Source: Cladocopium goreaui (lineage: Eukaryota; Sar; Dinophyceae; Suessiales; Symbiodiniaceae). Taken from it: a DNA stretch of 64,000 nucleotides. The stretch lies in NCBI GenBank assembly GCA_947184155.2, contig CAMXCT020000258.1:737501-801500 (forward strand). The letters are read 5' to 3'. Positions 10,385-21,000 of this stretch are shown one piece after another. The notes under the pieces are model-generated. The model had not been told where the DNA came from. It saw only the letters and a list, made by a program, of their open reading frames with translations, and made no database searches. The position numbers and the translations under genes were made by a program. Position 1 is the first letter of the stretch. Every line of letters begins with the position of its first letter.

Positions 10385-10465
10385 ATTCTATTGATGGGTG
10401 CTCGTCAAACACTCCTTGAAGGCAGCCAGGGGGCCAAACTTTGCGTAGACGAACCCCTTCATTCT
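10385..10465 (+). CDS. Internal exon, unknown protein
   Basis: The acceptor 'GAATTTTCCAG' and strong donor GTAAGTC bracket 27 codons in phase 0 at both ends (ILLMGARQTLLEGSQGAKLC and then VDEPLHS). Follows 9580-9700 in phase. A 140-codon open frame on the opposite strand (10089-10511) overlaps it and is considered a shadow. Confidence 0.75.
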
Positions 10466-10533
10466 GTAAGTCTTCCCTTAAAGCAATCCATGTGGCTGCA
10501 GTACAAGTCACAACATCACGGAAAGGATGGAGT

Positions 10534-10638
10534 TACCCTCTGGTTATTTAACATAGCCATGGAAAATGGCCCATTTATAGATGGTTTACCTATTAAACAT
10601 GGTGATTTTCCATGGCTATGTTAAATAACCAGATGGTA
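10534..10638 (+). mobile_element. Family A TIR element
   Basis: TACCCTCTGGTTATTTAACA ... TGTTAAATAACCAGATGGTA, 105 bp, nearly perfect inverse ends. Confidence 0.9.
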
Positions 10639-10844
10639 GTAGTGCTAGGGCTGACCCAAAATTGCCCCCTTTTTTGAGCTTCGTCAATGATTACTCTTCA
10701 GAATCCATTGAGAAATGGTAAGGTTTTCATCACCTCAAAGGTGTTATCCTCCAGACACCTCGGGTAATCAAGCGTGGCTTGCTGGGAGAATCCACCCTAA
10801 TCCACCATGCTTGATGACACCTTTGCAGGTATCATCCCATCATC

Positions 10845-11060
10845 ATCCCATTAAATATGCCATGAATCATCCCCTTAAATCATCCCATTAATGCACAATA
10901 ATCAGATATTCACCCATATTATGATCACTGGAGGGTGTATATCCGTTAATATCCAATTGAGAACCCATTAAATCACCACTAAATCACCATTAGTCACCAC
11001 TAAATCACCATTAATCCCATTGAGATCCCATTAAATCACCATGAAATTCCTCATTCCATG
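10845..11060 (+). repeat. ATTAAATCACC-type degenerate repeat
   Basis: Irregular copies of CCATTAAATCACCA/CACTAAATCACCATTA. A decayed relative of the 33-bp satellite at 63418. Confidence 0.6.
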
Positions 11061-11221
11061 TATCACTTGAGTTTCACCATTAACCTACTTGTGCTAAACG
11101 TAGGGAATGATGGAATGATCCACTGGCTAACTATCAATAATAATCCCAGCAACCCCCAGCAACCCATCCAGCAACCCTACGTAAAACGCACCAGTAAGTT
11201 ATAGATGGATTTTCCATGAAA

Positions 11222-11327
11222 TACCCTCTGGTAATTTAACATAACTATGGAAAATCACCATTTATAGTGAGTTTTCCCGTGAAAAATTGTGATTTTCCAT
11301 AGCTATGTGACAGTTTACCAGAGGGTA
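11222..11327 (+). mobile_element. Family A TIR element
   Basis: TACCCTCTGGTAATTTAACA ... CAGTTTACCAGAGGGTA, 106 bp, flanked by TA. Confidence 0.85.
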
Positions 11328-11419
11328 AATCATCCAGCTATTGGGGTACCGCCATGGCTATGGAACCCCCCATGTCACCGCAACGCTTCTCCACCATGGA
11401 GTGAACGAGCCACGTCCAG

Positions 11420-11469
11420 GAGCCAAGCCGGCGTCGACGTCGTGGCCGCCATGGTGCGAACGGAGGGCG
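11420..11469 (+). CDS. 50-nt internal exon
   Basis: After 'CCACGTCCAG' the frame SQAGVDVVAAMVRTEG has strong GC3, with a GT donor after one further base. The leftover G plus GT at 12327 gives Gly, so it joins the next exon in phase. The exon supplying its first two codon bases was not found. Confidence 0.6.
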
Positions 11470-11864
11470 GTTGGTGGGAAAGCCCAGTGGATTGGCAGGC
11501 ACGAAGTTCTTGAGTATTTAATGGAAAAATCTTGAAAAATCCTATGAATAATAGGAAATGTATGAAAATGTAGGAAAATATAGGAAAATATAGGAAAATA
11601 TCGAATAATCATCTATAAATGTTAGGGTTTCCCAAGTCATGGAGGTACCCCAAATCATCCAGTTGTCATGGATGACCATGAGTAGTGACGACTGGGGTAG
11701 CGTCATTTTTTGGGAAGCCCACAAATGGTGATCAAATGGGGTTGAATGTGCCATAAGGGGTTATCAGTGGTACTAACTCACGTCGCCATTGCCATGGGAA
11801 CTGGATTGGTGACATCTCCCCCAAACAGCCTTATTTCAATTAATTTTAGCTGAGTGAATCATTA

Positions 11865-11957
11865 CTGGTTTGTGGTTTGGAACATTTTTTTCCATATGTT
11901 GGGAATAATAATCCCAACTGACTAATATTTTTCAGAGGGCTTGAAACCACCAACCAG
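11865..11957 (+). mobile_element. Family C TIR element
   Basis: CTGGTTTGTGGTTTGGAACA ... TTGAAACCACCAACCAG, with the inner GGGAATAATAATCCC pairing typical of the family. Confidence 0.85.
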
Positions 11958-12089
11958 ATTATAATTCAGCCAGAAAGTTGAGGTGATAGTATATGCGGAA
12001 TATCTATTGGATATATTGTTAGATACTTGGCCAAGACGTTTTCTACCTAGGTTTAATGTTATGGTAGATACATGATATAGAGGGGTCAA

Positions 12090-12194
12090 CTGGTTGGTAG
12101 TTCCAAATATTCTGTATTGTCCATCCAACAAATGGGAGGACAATCCCCATTGATTTGTGTAATACTGTTCATGGGCATTGGAACCACCAATCAG
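12090..12194 (+). mobile_element. Family C TIR element, diverged
   Basis: CTGGTTGGTAGTTCCAAATA ... GGAACCACCAATCAG. The interior is altered. Confidence 0.65.
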
Positions 12195-12326
12195 ATTGGG
12201 AATATCACGGATATCTTTGGAAAAATCATTCTTGAATCCTCCACAATGGATAGTCTTTCCCGGTCACCGGGTCACAATTTTCATACATGGCCATCCCGAA
12301 ATCGGAGGGTTTTTTTGTTGAGACAG

Positions 12327-12461
12327 GTGGAGTTTCTCCATCAATTTGCGACCCCAACATGGGGACGATTCGGACCAGTGCTGCAGCGACCATCAGGAAG
12401 ATGCAGATTATTGAGGAACCTGCAGAGCAGGGTCAGCACTTTATGGTTGGGCATCCCAGAG
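12327..12461 (+). CDS. Internal exon, unknown protein
   Basis: Pyrimidine-rich acceptor 'TTTTTTGTTGAGACAG', then GVSPSICDPNMGTIRTSAAA and TIRKMQIIEEPAEQGQHFM. A GC donor (AGAG^GCCCCC) leaves one base, and TA from 12676 completes Val. A second frame ending at GTAAGTAG (12514) is possible but has a less protein-like composition. Confidence 0.65.
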
Positions 12462-12675
12462 GCCCCCTTTTTTGGGTGCTTGGGAGGCACCTGGCTCCTA
12501 CATTCCACTAATTGTAAGTAGTTTATAAGTGTTTATAATCTATGTATGATATGTATAGATAAGCCATGCACAAGTTGGGATATCCAAAAAAAACAAGACT
12601 TGCTTATTTCAGATGGTGTTTACATATATAATCATAAATATATATATATACACACCACTGGGATGCACCCCCAAG

Positions 12676-12755
12676 TAGCACAACCTTCTGTAAAAATTGC
12701 TCGGCAGATCGCTGCATTGGATCCAAGAGCAGATGCCGTCGTCCACACCGTTCAG
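12676..12755 (+). CDS. Internal exon, unknown protein
   Basis: After 'CACCCCCAAG' the frame reads AQPSVKIARQIAALDPRADA and then VVHTVQ, with donor GTGACT. It joins 12327-12461 in phase and ends in phase 0. The acceptor GCTCGGCAG at 12707 would also keep the frame. Confidence 0.65.
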
Positions 12756-13840
12756 GTGACTTCCTGGTACTTGAGGTCCAGACGTTTAGCGGTTTTACCA
12801 TATTTATCCCGTTCGAAGGTTGCCGAATTTAGCATTAGGTGGTGCGCGATTACCGGGCATACCATATTTGGGAGCATGAAGATCCAGTTATTTTAGTTGT
12901 ATTGTGGTTTTCACCTGTTCACTAGGGGTATAGAGCACCCATCCACATTCTGATGTGCTTTCCGCCAAGGCATGACAAAGGAAGTTCCCTCTGGCAAAAT
13001 AGCAGTTTGCTATTGAAAATGGCCATTTATAGTTGTTTTACCCATTGAGAATAGTGATTTTCCATTGTGAGACTAACCAAAAAGTATACGTTGCAGGGTG
13101 AATGGCAAACATGATGATTATGGGGAGATGTGAATTGCACCAAGAACTGGAGAAAGTCAGAGAAGCCATGCTACTCGTACCATTCTGTTTGTTCCCCCTC
13201 TTTGCCTCTAGATGCTCTAGATACGTCTCTCTATGTGTTTCTCAGCTGTAAATACAGCAGAACAACACATGTTGAGCTTCTTCTTCCTGCAATGTCCAAC
13301 GTTCCAGCAGACCACAATACAGCGCCATGGCAATTTTTCCCAGGAAAGCTACATGGTGGCCCACTATGGTGGCCCTTTTAGAGCACACTTGTCCAATGGG
13401 TTTATTTGAGAAAAAATATCACGGTTGATCATGATTTACACCATTAAAATGTTCATATGTTAGGTGAAGCTTGAATTGCAAGCTTCTCGATTATTGACTT
13501 CGCATTTTCCTTAAATATGGTTTTATCACGTTTTATCTCAAAGTGGGTACCCCAATTCATCCTATGGATGATGGCATCATTTGTCCAGCAACATGGCATC
13601 ATATTGTTGCATCCCATGATATCCGTATCCCAATATCTCCAGGTTCATATCCTGAAATGTTTCGCATGTTTCGTTTTCTTTCTAATGTATCATATTATAT
13701 ACATAGTATACATATATATATTGTATTATATAATTATAATTCTCATTTCAGCTTCATATACTATCCACCACCAGATTGGCGAAATACTGTATCTAAGAAT
13801 CTATCTACTGGATGGTTCACCAAAAATCCACCGGACTCAG

Positions 13841-13920
13841 GACATCTTGCCACTGCTCTCCACGGTGATTCGGAGATTCCTACCGAAGGCCCCCATCAAG
13901 CAGAAGGCGCGGCTTTTAAA
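13841..13920 (+). CDS. Internal exon, helical segment (3' end unsure)
   Basis: After 'CCGGACTCAG' the frame reads DILPLLSTVIRRFLPKAPIK and then QKARLL, in phase 0 after 12755. A GC donor (AAAA^GCAGCT) near 13919 would keep phase 0 for the 14882 exon. A GT donor at 13963 is the alternative. The frame is also open upstream to about 13751. Confidence 0.6.
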
Positions 13921-14586
13921 AGCAGCTGATTCAACTGGATGTCACGAGTCAACGGAACGAGGGTTTAGAGAATTTGATTTTTTGAATGTTTGGCGAAAAT
14001 TATTTATGTTTTCTCTTTTTTGTGAAACAGAAGTGGATTTGGAACTTTGAAATCACATTAGCCTGGATGTGAACGGTGAAATAGAGTAAACCCAATAGTA
14101 GCAAACCATGCTGACTTGCTGTTTTTGCAGCAATTGTAATGGTCTCATAGATATCCAGATCGTCAAGGTTTACCGATCGTTGCCTAGTTTCAATCGTCAA
14201 GTTGTGACCTCGTCGCTGTGACTAGAATTTATGTATGATAGAGACGAACACTGGGTATGATCGAGGTAATTGGGGTGCATCCCATTAGATATTCTAGTTC
14301 TAAGGTATACACAATTCTGTATTAGATAGACAATTATTAGAATATCCCATTAGATAATATATCTAGTTCTTAGATATTCAAAAAAAAATCTGTATATGAT
14401 ATGTATAATTATCCCATTATATGATATGATTGTATCTAATGGGATATTCTAATATATGTATAATTATCCCAGTTGCTAATGTCCCATTAGATATTCTACA
14501 AAACAGCTAACCAGCCAGGGATCATGGCCAGCCAGGACACCCTGCTAGCAATGTTCAGCCAGGGATCATGGGGATAAAGAACAAGG

Positions 14587-14714
14587 TACCCGGCCTGGTA
14601 AACGTTTACAAAAAACTATGGAAAGATCCACCATTGTATAGCTGGGTAAATCCACGATTTCTCAATCACAATTTGAAAAATAGCAAACTGTAACAAATTA
14701 CTTACCAGAGGGTA
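14587..14714 (+). mobile_element. Family A TIR element, diverged
   Basis: TACCCGGCCTGGTAAACG ... ACTTACCAGAGGGTA. The core has GGAAAGATCCACCATT as in the copies at 26936 and 58496. Confidence 0.7.
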
Positions 14715-14881
14715 AACATCCCAAACGATCCAAAATGAATAGAATGGTTAATGGGATCTTCACCAATCCAGTTTTGTTGAATTTAAAACCCGTTTTTGTT
14801 TCATCAGGTAGCGGCGCACATGCACATGCTAATATGGCTATGAGTCAAAACCCCACCCGGATGGTATAGCTGATCTCCCAG

Positions 14882-14954
14882 CAATACGCGCAAGCGCAGT
14901 ATCCAACCAATGAATGTGCCGCATTTCTTTTGTGCAACTCAACGTCCAGCAATG
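14882..14954 (+). CDS. Internal exon, unknown protein
   Basis: After 'GATCTCCCAG' the frame reads QQYAQAQYPTNECAAFLLCN and then STSSN, with a GT donor after one base. That base plus AT at 15210 gives Asp, so the two exons join. Confidence 0.7.
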
Positions 14955-15209
14955 GTTAAAGCTGAATTCGAAGTTTGTCTACATATTCAGGGACCTCGCA
15001 CATTTATACATCTCCAAACATCTCCTTGCAATCTGATCTGCTCTTGTTTGGAGTCACAACTTGGAGATTTCATGATTTAAGTTCACACATAAGTACAGAT
15101 CCCAGGAAGTGAAAGCACGAAACATAGCTCTAGTTTTTGGGAAGGTTTCACTGGAAAGCGAGCGAAAGATAGCATAGAAGTATCGCAGGTCAGATTCACA
15201 CTCTTTCAG

Positions 15210-15244
15210 ATCTCTTGGATGTTGCGACAACTTTAATCTGGCAG
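15210..15244 (+). CDS. 35-nt micro-exon
   Basis: Acceptor 'CACACTCTTTCAG', then (D)LLDVATTLIWQ, with donor GTTATT and phase 0 at the end. The phase match with 14882-14954 is its main support. Confidence 0.6.
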
Positions 15245-15660
15245 GTTATTCAATTGTTTGCCAGGAATGGAAAAGACAAAACATGGTGATGGCTGATGTT
15301 TCCATAGATGGGGAATTATACTAAGCCGATGTGTTTCTCCAGGGGGTCTAGGATGAAGCGTGACAAAAAGAACTGAAGTAAACACGTTCTAAACGAGATT
15401 TCCCAATTATATGCATCTGAATGGGTTATAACTAATCCAAAAAAAACAGAAAAGTAGGTCCCTACGAATTTGATATATATATATATACACACACATGTTA
15501 TATATATATAATATTATATTATATATATTGTACATATATATATATATTGTACATATATATATATATTGTACATATATATATATGTATTGTACATATATAT
15601 ATGGCTTACAAACCGCTTGCTCTCTGGAATTTTGACCCCATGGGTCCCGTTTGGACGCCA

Positions 15661-15719
15661 TGGACCTGACGCTGCCTCGAGCGCTCGCCTTGCTGGGCAC
15701 CAAGGAGGCACGGATTTTG
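15661..15719 (+). CDS. Coding-like island, possible first exon
   Basis: MDLTLPRALALLGTKEARIL has almost exclusively G/C third positions and a GT donor. No AG acceptor lies between about 15453 and 15680, so it may be a first coding exon or a relic. The opposite strand is also open. Confidence 0.35.
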
Positions 15720-15755
15720 GTTCCGACCATATATAAGTCATTGGGCATGCCATTC

Positions 15756-15861
15756 CAGGATCCTAAATTGGAGGTACCGACCATATATAAGGCCTATGTA
15801 AGGGAATATCCCCACAAAATATGGCCTTATATAGTACAGTACCTCCATTTTAGGATCCTGG
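15756..15861 (+). mobile_element. Family F palindromic element
   Basis: GGATCCTAAATTGGAGGTAC ... GTACCTCCATTTTAGGATCC with an inner TATATAAGGCC/GGCCTTATATA pairing. Copies lie at 27140 and 45160. Confidence 0.8.
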
Positions 15862-15984
15862 AATTCCCATTGATTAATGGTGATTTAATGGTGATTAATG
15901 GGCATTGTAATGGGTCAATAATGGCTAACAATTGTTAATAATGATATATAATATGGTTAATAATGATATATAATAGTTGATATA

Positions 15985-16061
15985 TACCAGTAGTACCGCA
16001 CAAGGCGGTGGCGGAAGTTTCACAAATAGGAAACCTATAGGAGAGGTTGGTGGTTGTGAAT
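15985..16061 (+). repeat. Dispersed repeat, family L
   Basis: TACCAGTAGTACCGCACAAG ... GGAGAGGTTGGTGGTTGTGA. Truncated at the right exactly where a family C element begins. Confidence 0.75.
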
Positions 16062-16166
16062 CTGGTTGGTGGTTTGGAACATGAATTATATTTTTCCATA
16101 ATATATGGGATAATCCACCAACCATTGAGTATCATATTTTTCAAGATGGTTAAAACCACCAACCAG
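16062..16166 (+). mobile_element. Family C TIR element
   Basis: CTGGTTGGTGGTTTGGAACA ... TAAAACCACCAACCAG, abutting the family L copy. Confidence 0.85.
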
Positions 16167-16228
16167 TATAATATATACTATTAAACATACAATATAACTA
16201 AAACCATACATAATTATCATATATAAAC

Positions 16229-16368
16229 TACAGGAAAGGGCCCCATACTGGCCCGCAGTGGACTAAGTTGACTTACAACCTGGTGAAGTAGGGTTTTATC
16301 AGGGATATAACTACAGTCAGATGGGGACATAAACCAAGTTATAACTTGAGGGGCCCCTTCCTGTAGTG
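16229..16368 (+). mobile_element. Single-copy TIR element
   Basis: CTACAGGAAAGGGCCCC at the left and GGGGCCCCTTCCTGTAG at the right form a strong inverted pair about 140 bp apart. A second inner pair (CAACCTGG ... CCAAGTTAT) is weak. Non-coding. Confidence 0.65.
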
Positions 16369-16444
16369 ATTTTGGCCCAAGAACAAGGGGATTTTTCATG
16401 GGATGATCACGAAACTGTGACTAGGGTGAAATACAAATACATAT

Positions 16445-16523
16445 ATAACTGTTCTCCCTCACTATAATCATCCCCAAGATAGCCGAACTTTTCAGGATAG
16501 TGAATTATGATCATTTAACCAGA
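16445..16523 (+). mobile_element. Family D element, decayed
   Basis: Contains CTCCCTCACTATAATCATCC and AGCCGAACTTTTCAGGATAG and ends AACCAGAT. Lacks a clear left TIR. Confidence 0.5.
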
Positions 16524-17891
16524 TATAAATCTGCCACAAAGGATAGGAATTTCACTGACAAACGATGGCGATAATGTGGGACAATCCCAAATAATGGAGA
16601 TATCATGGGGAATTATGTTTGTTGGTTGATTCCTCAACAATGGGGGGTTCACCAAGTATGATTTAACAGTTTGCGAACTGGAAAATCACAATTTTTAGTA
16701 CGTAAATCATCTATGGGCCAATATCTATGGCTATGCGTTTTTTCCTGGAGGCTGACCAACTATAATAGGGATAAAATGGAGATAGGATTTCCTTCAGGAT
16801 ACTCTACCTGAACCCAGGACTCCAATGGCTCAGTTCACCCCAGAAAAAAACCGAAGGCGCACCCTACTTATCCTACTTATAACTTGGGTGATTATTTTAA
16901 CCAATTTGCCAAGTAGGGTGAACCACCAAGTCTTAAATGAATGTTGATAGAGAGTTCACATGATTTAACCATGAAAAATCGTGATTTGAGCAGCAAAGAT
17001 TGCTATGAATGAATATGAATGCTTGATATGAAACCAACTATTCTGGGGATAGAGTGAGGACATGACTTGGGTGTGGCCATTGCTTCTTTTATTGATGACA
17101 ATAATCCCATTTTAGCCAGGCATTGTCGGGCAAGAATTGGAGAGTTGGCAGCCAACACGGAGATTTTACTAGCAAGAAGGGAAATGTCACCGGAAAACAA
17201 CGGTAGTTTATCAGCAAAAGGTGACAACTAGCAACTGGAAAGATGGAAACTGGAATCTTTGGCCAATGCTGTACCCAAGAAGATGGGGTAATTCTCTTCC
17301 ACAAAATGACCAATCTTGGGGGATCCCTCATTGGACAGCCTTAGTTGCATCCTAGTTTTGGGGTCATGGACCCAGTAAAACATCACAACAGGAGAATGAG
17401 ATCATATGAGTCTATTGCAGCTGGCATCAAACCAATTTGGTGATCAGTACATCACACACCACTATCAGGTGGGAAAAATATCAGGCTGCTCATCAATACC
17501 AATCTATCGTTTAAAGACTTGTTGCCCCAAAGATAAGTTTGTTGTTTAAATACCGGTTCATGCTGATTAAAATCCTCCCTATTGTCGATTCGGAACCCAT
17601 TTTTTTAAACCTGAAACCTCTTTGTTGTTGGGTTACCATAGAGCATATGTCTGTTGGTTTTGATTCCCATATGTGTTTCTTTGAAAGTCCGGGCATACCC
17701 GTAAAATTGCAATTCAAGGAAATCTGAGGATGTTGTATACAAAATTTAGGGCACCGCACCCTGTGTTCAACAATTTCAGGCGAACCCATGGTTCCTTATT
17801 TCAGTCACTCCATCATCTTTTCACCATTTTGCATGGTTGAGACTCGAAGACGAAGCCACAGAAGTCACAGAACCAACCAAAATGATATATG

Positions 17892-17997
17892 CTGGTTGGT
17901 GGTTTCAAGCATTTCTTTTACTTTCCATAATATGCTGGGGGTAATCCACCAACCATTGACTATCATATTTTTCAAGATGGTTAAAACCACCAACCAG
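17892..17997 (+). mobile_element. Family C TIR element
   Basis: CTGGTTGGTGGTTTCAAGCA ... TAAAACCACCAACCAG. Confidence 0.85.
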
Positions 17998-18167
17998 TAT
18001 AGCTAAGGGACAAATGAAATATATGGCTTTTATTTCCGAGATGGGTTTGTCTGAAAATTGGAATACCCTAAATATCCCTAAATCCATTTGTCAATGATCA
18101 TTTTCCCCTTTGCAGCTGCCATATATTTGGAGTACACCGGTTTAACCCATTTCTCAGACCTTCCCAT

Positions 18168-18281
18168 TTGGGTTTCTTAAAATTTGGGATCCCCAAGTCA
18201 CCGTGGGTTTCAATACTAAAATCGTCATCCATGACTGGGATGATTTTGAGGGTACCCCCATGACGTAGGAAACCTCCATAT
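18168..18281 (+). mobile_element. Family E element
   Basis: TTGGGTTTCTTAAAATTTGG ... GACGTAGGAAACCTCCATA, with the GGTACCCCC right arm. Confidence 0.65.
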
Positions 18282-18428
18282 AGTAATTCTACAAAATAGA
18301 TATTTTTCGAAGATAGTTTGGTATGATTTGATATGTATATATTATGTATACCAATATATATATATAAATACATGTAACAAGTATTTACATTTATATACAC
18401 ATAATTATAAACAATTGTTAATATTTAG

Positions 18429-18540
18429 GAAGGAACCAGTGTGCCCCTTGGCAGATTGGGCGGGTGTTGTGCACCTCCAGAGACGCCACTGCCGGCGCAG
18501 CGTGGCAGGAGCCGCAGGGCTAGCAGGGTACAGCCGGGGG
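18429..18540 (+). CDS. Coding-like exon, frame unresolved
   Basis: After 'AATATTTAG' a GC-rich island is open in more than one frame. Candidates are NQCAPWQIGRVLCTSRDATA and EPVCPLADWAGVVHLQRRHC. No single donor decides. Confidence 0.4.
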
Positions 18541-18699
18541 TACCATGGTGAAATAGCCCCAATAAGTTGGCATACAACCCCTACAACTATGGCTGGTTGG
18601 TGGTTGCCAGCGGGCGCACCAGGCGCCTGGTAATTTCGTGCGTTTTCTGTGTTAAATGGGTTCGTTGGGGGAGTGGGGGGTGGGTGGGTGGGGGGTGGG

Positions 18700-18795
18700 A
18701 GGGATGTTAACGTTCATTGGACTTGCACACTTACTTGATGCTACGCTACTGCACGTTCTCTTCAATTTGCACAACTACGTGATGCTACGTTGACT

Positions 18796-18827
<32 letters not shown>

Positions 18828-19135
18828 TGTTAACGTTCATTGGACTTGCACACTTACGTGATGCTACGCTACTGCACGTTCTCTTCAATTACACAACTAC
18901 GTGATGCTACGCTACTGCACGTTCTCTTCAATTAACACAACTACGTGATGCTACGTTGACTGGGGTGGGGGGTGGGTGGGTGGGTGGGGGGGGGTGGGAG
19001 GGGATGTTAACGTTCACTGGACTTGCACACTTACGTGATGCTACGCTACTGCAGTTCCTTTCAATTTATACAACTACGTGATGCTACGCTACTGCACGTT
19101 CTCTTCAATTTACACAACTACGTGATGCTACGTTG
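18700..19135 (+). repeat. Minisatellite around ACGTGATGCTACG
   Basis: Interleaved copies of ACTTGCACACTTACGTGATG, CTACTGCACGTTCTCTTCAA and ACAACTACGTGATGCTACG, separated by G-rich tracts including a 31-base G run at 18796-18826. Higher-order copies start near 18709, 18829 and 19006. Confidence 0.85.
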
Positions 19136-19525
19136 ACAAGCTCTTCTCTTGCACTTGCGCACTCTCGTCATGCTACGTTGCTGTCGGTGGGGGCTGTTGG
19201 GGGTGTGTTAGCAAGTTCTTTATTTGACTTAAAGATATTTACCCAAGGTGTAGTTTTACCCAAGAGTGCCCTGATGAAATGTTTTGCTCAATGCTCTCAT
19301 GCCTTATTTGCATTTCAAATATGATTCCATAATTCTTCCTACTTCTGATAATGATGATGCTTCCTATCCAACATGTTGTGCTATGAGATCCTGAGTGGTT
19401 GCGTTGTTTTCTTACCCATTCCATCCTAATGTCACGTAACACAGGCAGATATGATATATGTTACCTGCATTTCCGTGACATGATTTCACAAGAGTTTTCC
19501 TTTATCGCTGCATCTTGCACTTGCG

Positions 19526-19954
19526 GTGACGTTTCCAAAAGGCAGACCGCCGGTGGAATCCTGGAAAGATGTCCAGGCTTCGGGGTTGCTGAACAATGCT
19601 GCCCAGCGAGGTGCAAGGGCATTGTATTCCGACGGAGCGAAGGCTTGGTTGACTGCTGCCCGGCATCTGAAAATTAAATGTCACCAAGCGAGTCACCAAA
19701 ACAAAGAGTTTTGCCGCCTCCTCACTGACATCAACAGTACCAAGTTGTCGAAAATCGCTGGCACGCAGCAAATCGACCGACAATGGTTGAGTCTGAAGAA
19801 ATTTGTTTTTTCCAATCTTCACAGAAAAGTGAAGACTTTGGTGAGGTTAGAGGTGAATCCATCTCTGCGACGTCTCTGGGTGGTGCTTGTAGATGAAAGC
19901 ATGGAAAGTTTAAGTGGATCTAAAATGGGGACATGGGCATACGATATAGAATAG
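19526..19954 (+). CDS. Merlin/ISXO2-like DDE transposase fragment
   Basis: This 142-codon open frame is the longest single-exon coding stretch that I recognise. Codon 1 is GTG, so the true start lies upstream or is lost. ALYSDGAKAWLTAARHLK, then HQASHQNKEFC, then AGTQQIDRQWLSLKKFV match the C-terminal half of IS1595/ISXO2-type transposases (second Asp in the SDG motif, His/Asn-Lys-Glu-F spacing, and a GTQxIDxxWxxLK end). The N-terminal zinc finger and first catalytic Asp are missing. Dinoflagellate genomes carry many such copies. Probably a truncated mobile-element gene rather than a host gene. Confidence 0.7.
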   Translation: MTFPKGRPPVESWKDVQASGLLNNAAQRGARALYSDGAKAWLTAARHLKIKCHQASHQNKEFCRLLTDINSTKLSKIAGTQQIDRQWLSLKKFVFSNLHRKVKTLVRLEVNPSLRRLWVVLVDESMESLSGSKMGTWAYDIE

Positions 19955-20082
19955 ATAACCAATATGAACGACGTCCTTTAAAGATGTTGTGTTTCTCGTG
20001 GATCCATACGGAAATCTGACTCCATGTGCCCCCCAGTTCCAAGTTGGTCTAACAAAACCCATGAACTAATTAATGATACGAG

Positions 20083-20185
20083 CTGGTTGGTGGTAGTTTC
20101 ATGTACGTTTATTCTCAACCATATTTGGGCTGACGATTCCCACTGACGAGCATATTGTTTGAGGGGTGGCTCAACCACAAACCAG
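20083..20185 (+). mobile_element. Family C TIR element
   Basis: CTGGTTGGTGGTAGTTTCAT ... GCTCAACCACAAACCAG. Confidence 0.8.
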
Positions 20186-20606
20186 AAAATGGATAGACTC
20201 TCCGGTTGTTTGGCAGGGAGCCATTCGGAGCTATTTTTGGATGGTTTATTCCTGAAAAATCTCAATGAATCATTTGACATCTGGCCTAATCGTGGATTGT
20301 CACTACTATGATGCTTAACATGAGTGATCTCACTTTGAGGGTAAGACAGCGCTCATTCTTATGATTCATTTACCATACTACCGGATAAGCCGGCTTTGAT
20401 CTCTGACAATATTGATCTAGGTCGTGATGATTTTCCAACTGTTCTATCTATTTGAGTGTTGCTAAACACCAGAATAGCGACTAATATCCCCATTACATCC
20501 AAAATGGATCACATGTTGTATCATGTTGTGGGGTTTGTTTCGTGATAAAAAAAAACACCATTTTTACCAGTGATATCCCCACAGTGGAGATGTTTTTCGT
20601 TGCCAG

Positions 20607-20657
20607 GAGCTGCTATTGTCACAGCGCTACATCCTGTTGCTGCATGGAGAGCCACAG
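20607..20657 (+). CDS. 51-nt internal exon
   Basis: The acceptor 'TTCGTTGCCAG' and donor GTAACG bracket 17 codons, ELLLSQRYILLLHGEPQ, phase 0 at both ends. Not recognised. Confidence 0.65.
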
Positions 20658-20962
20658 GTAACGAAACGGCAGATGGCTCTGTCGGATTGTAACGATGGCA
20701 ATTTGAATGTGGCTGAAAAAATACACCTTTTGAATATCCAAATTGATGGCAACTTGTGAATGATTTCATTTGGGGGATTTGGAATGCTTATTCAAAATCA
20801 GCGTGCAAATGTCGGATGTTGAAGGATTTCAAGCAACAATGTTTTGGATTTTGCATGATGCTTAGAAACCAGGATAACCAGGACGTGACCGTATGCAGTC
20901 AACATCATTTAGCATACGTTCTTAACATGGACGAATAGTTGATCATTAACCTCGCTCTACAG

Positions 20963-21000
20963 CCAATGAGTCGATTGGAAGATCACGGAAGATCCTCCAT
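20963..21000 (+). CDS. Short exon candidate
   Basis: After 'CGCTCTACAG' the phase-0 frame reads PMSRLEDHGRSS. The donor is unclear (GA or GT options). Phase is compatible with 20607-20657. Confidence 0.35.

Noticed and set aside
10089..10511. 140-codon minus frame
   Set aside because: Overlaps the well-supported plus exon 10385-10465, which has a good acceptor, a GTAAGT donor and phase continuity. No minus-strand splice context was seen.
12337..12513. Alternative long exon ending at GTAAGTAG (12514)
   Set aside because: The frame (VEFLHQFATPTWGRFGPVLQ...) is less protein-like than the overlapping one that joins both neighbours in phase. Not fully excluded.
13517..14050. 177-codon plus frame taken as one gene
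   Set aside because: Its first half is AT-repeat-derived and hydrophobic by composition. Only the segment after the acceptor at 13840 has coding-type codon use.
15407..15784. Tyr/Ile-repeat minus frame (and similar ones at 1522-1755, 49795-50004 and 57671-58233)
   Set aside because: Translations of AT dinucleotide runs. Only the 15661-15719 part was kept, on the plus strand.
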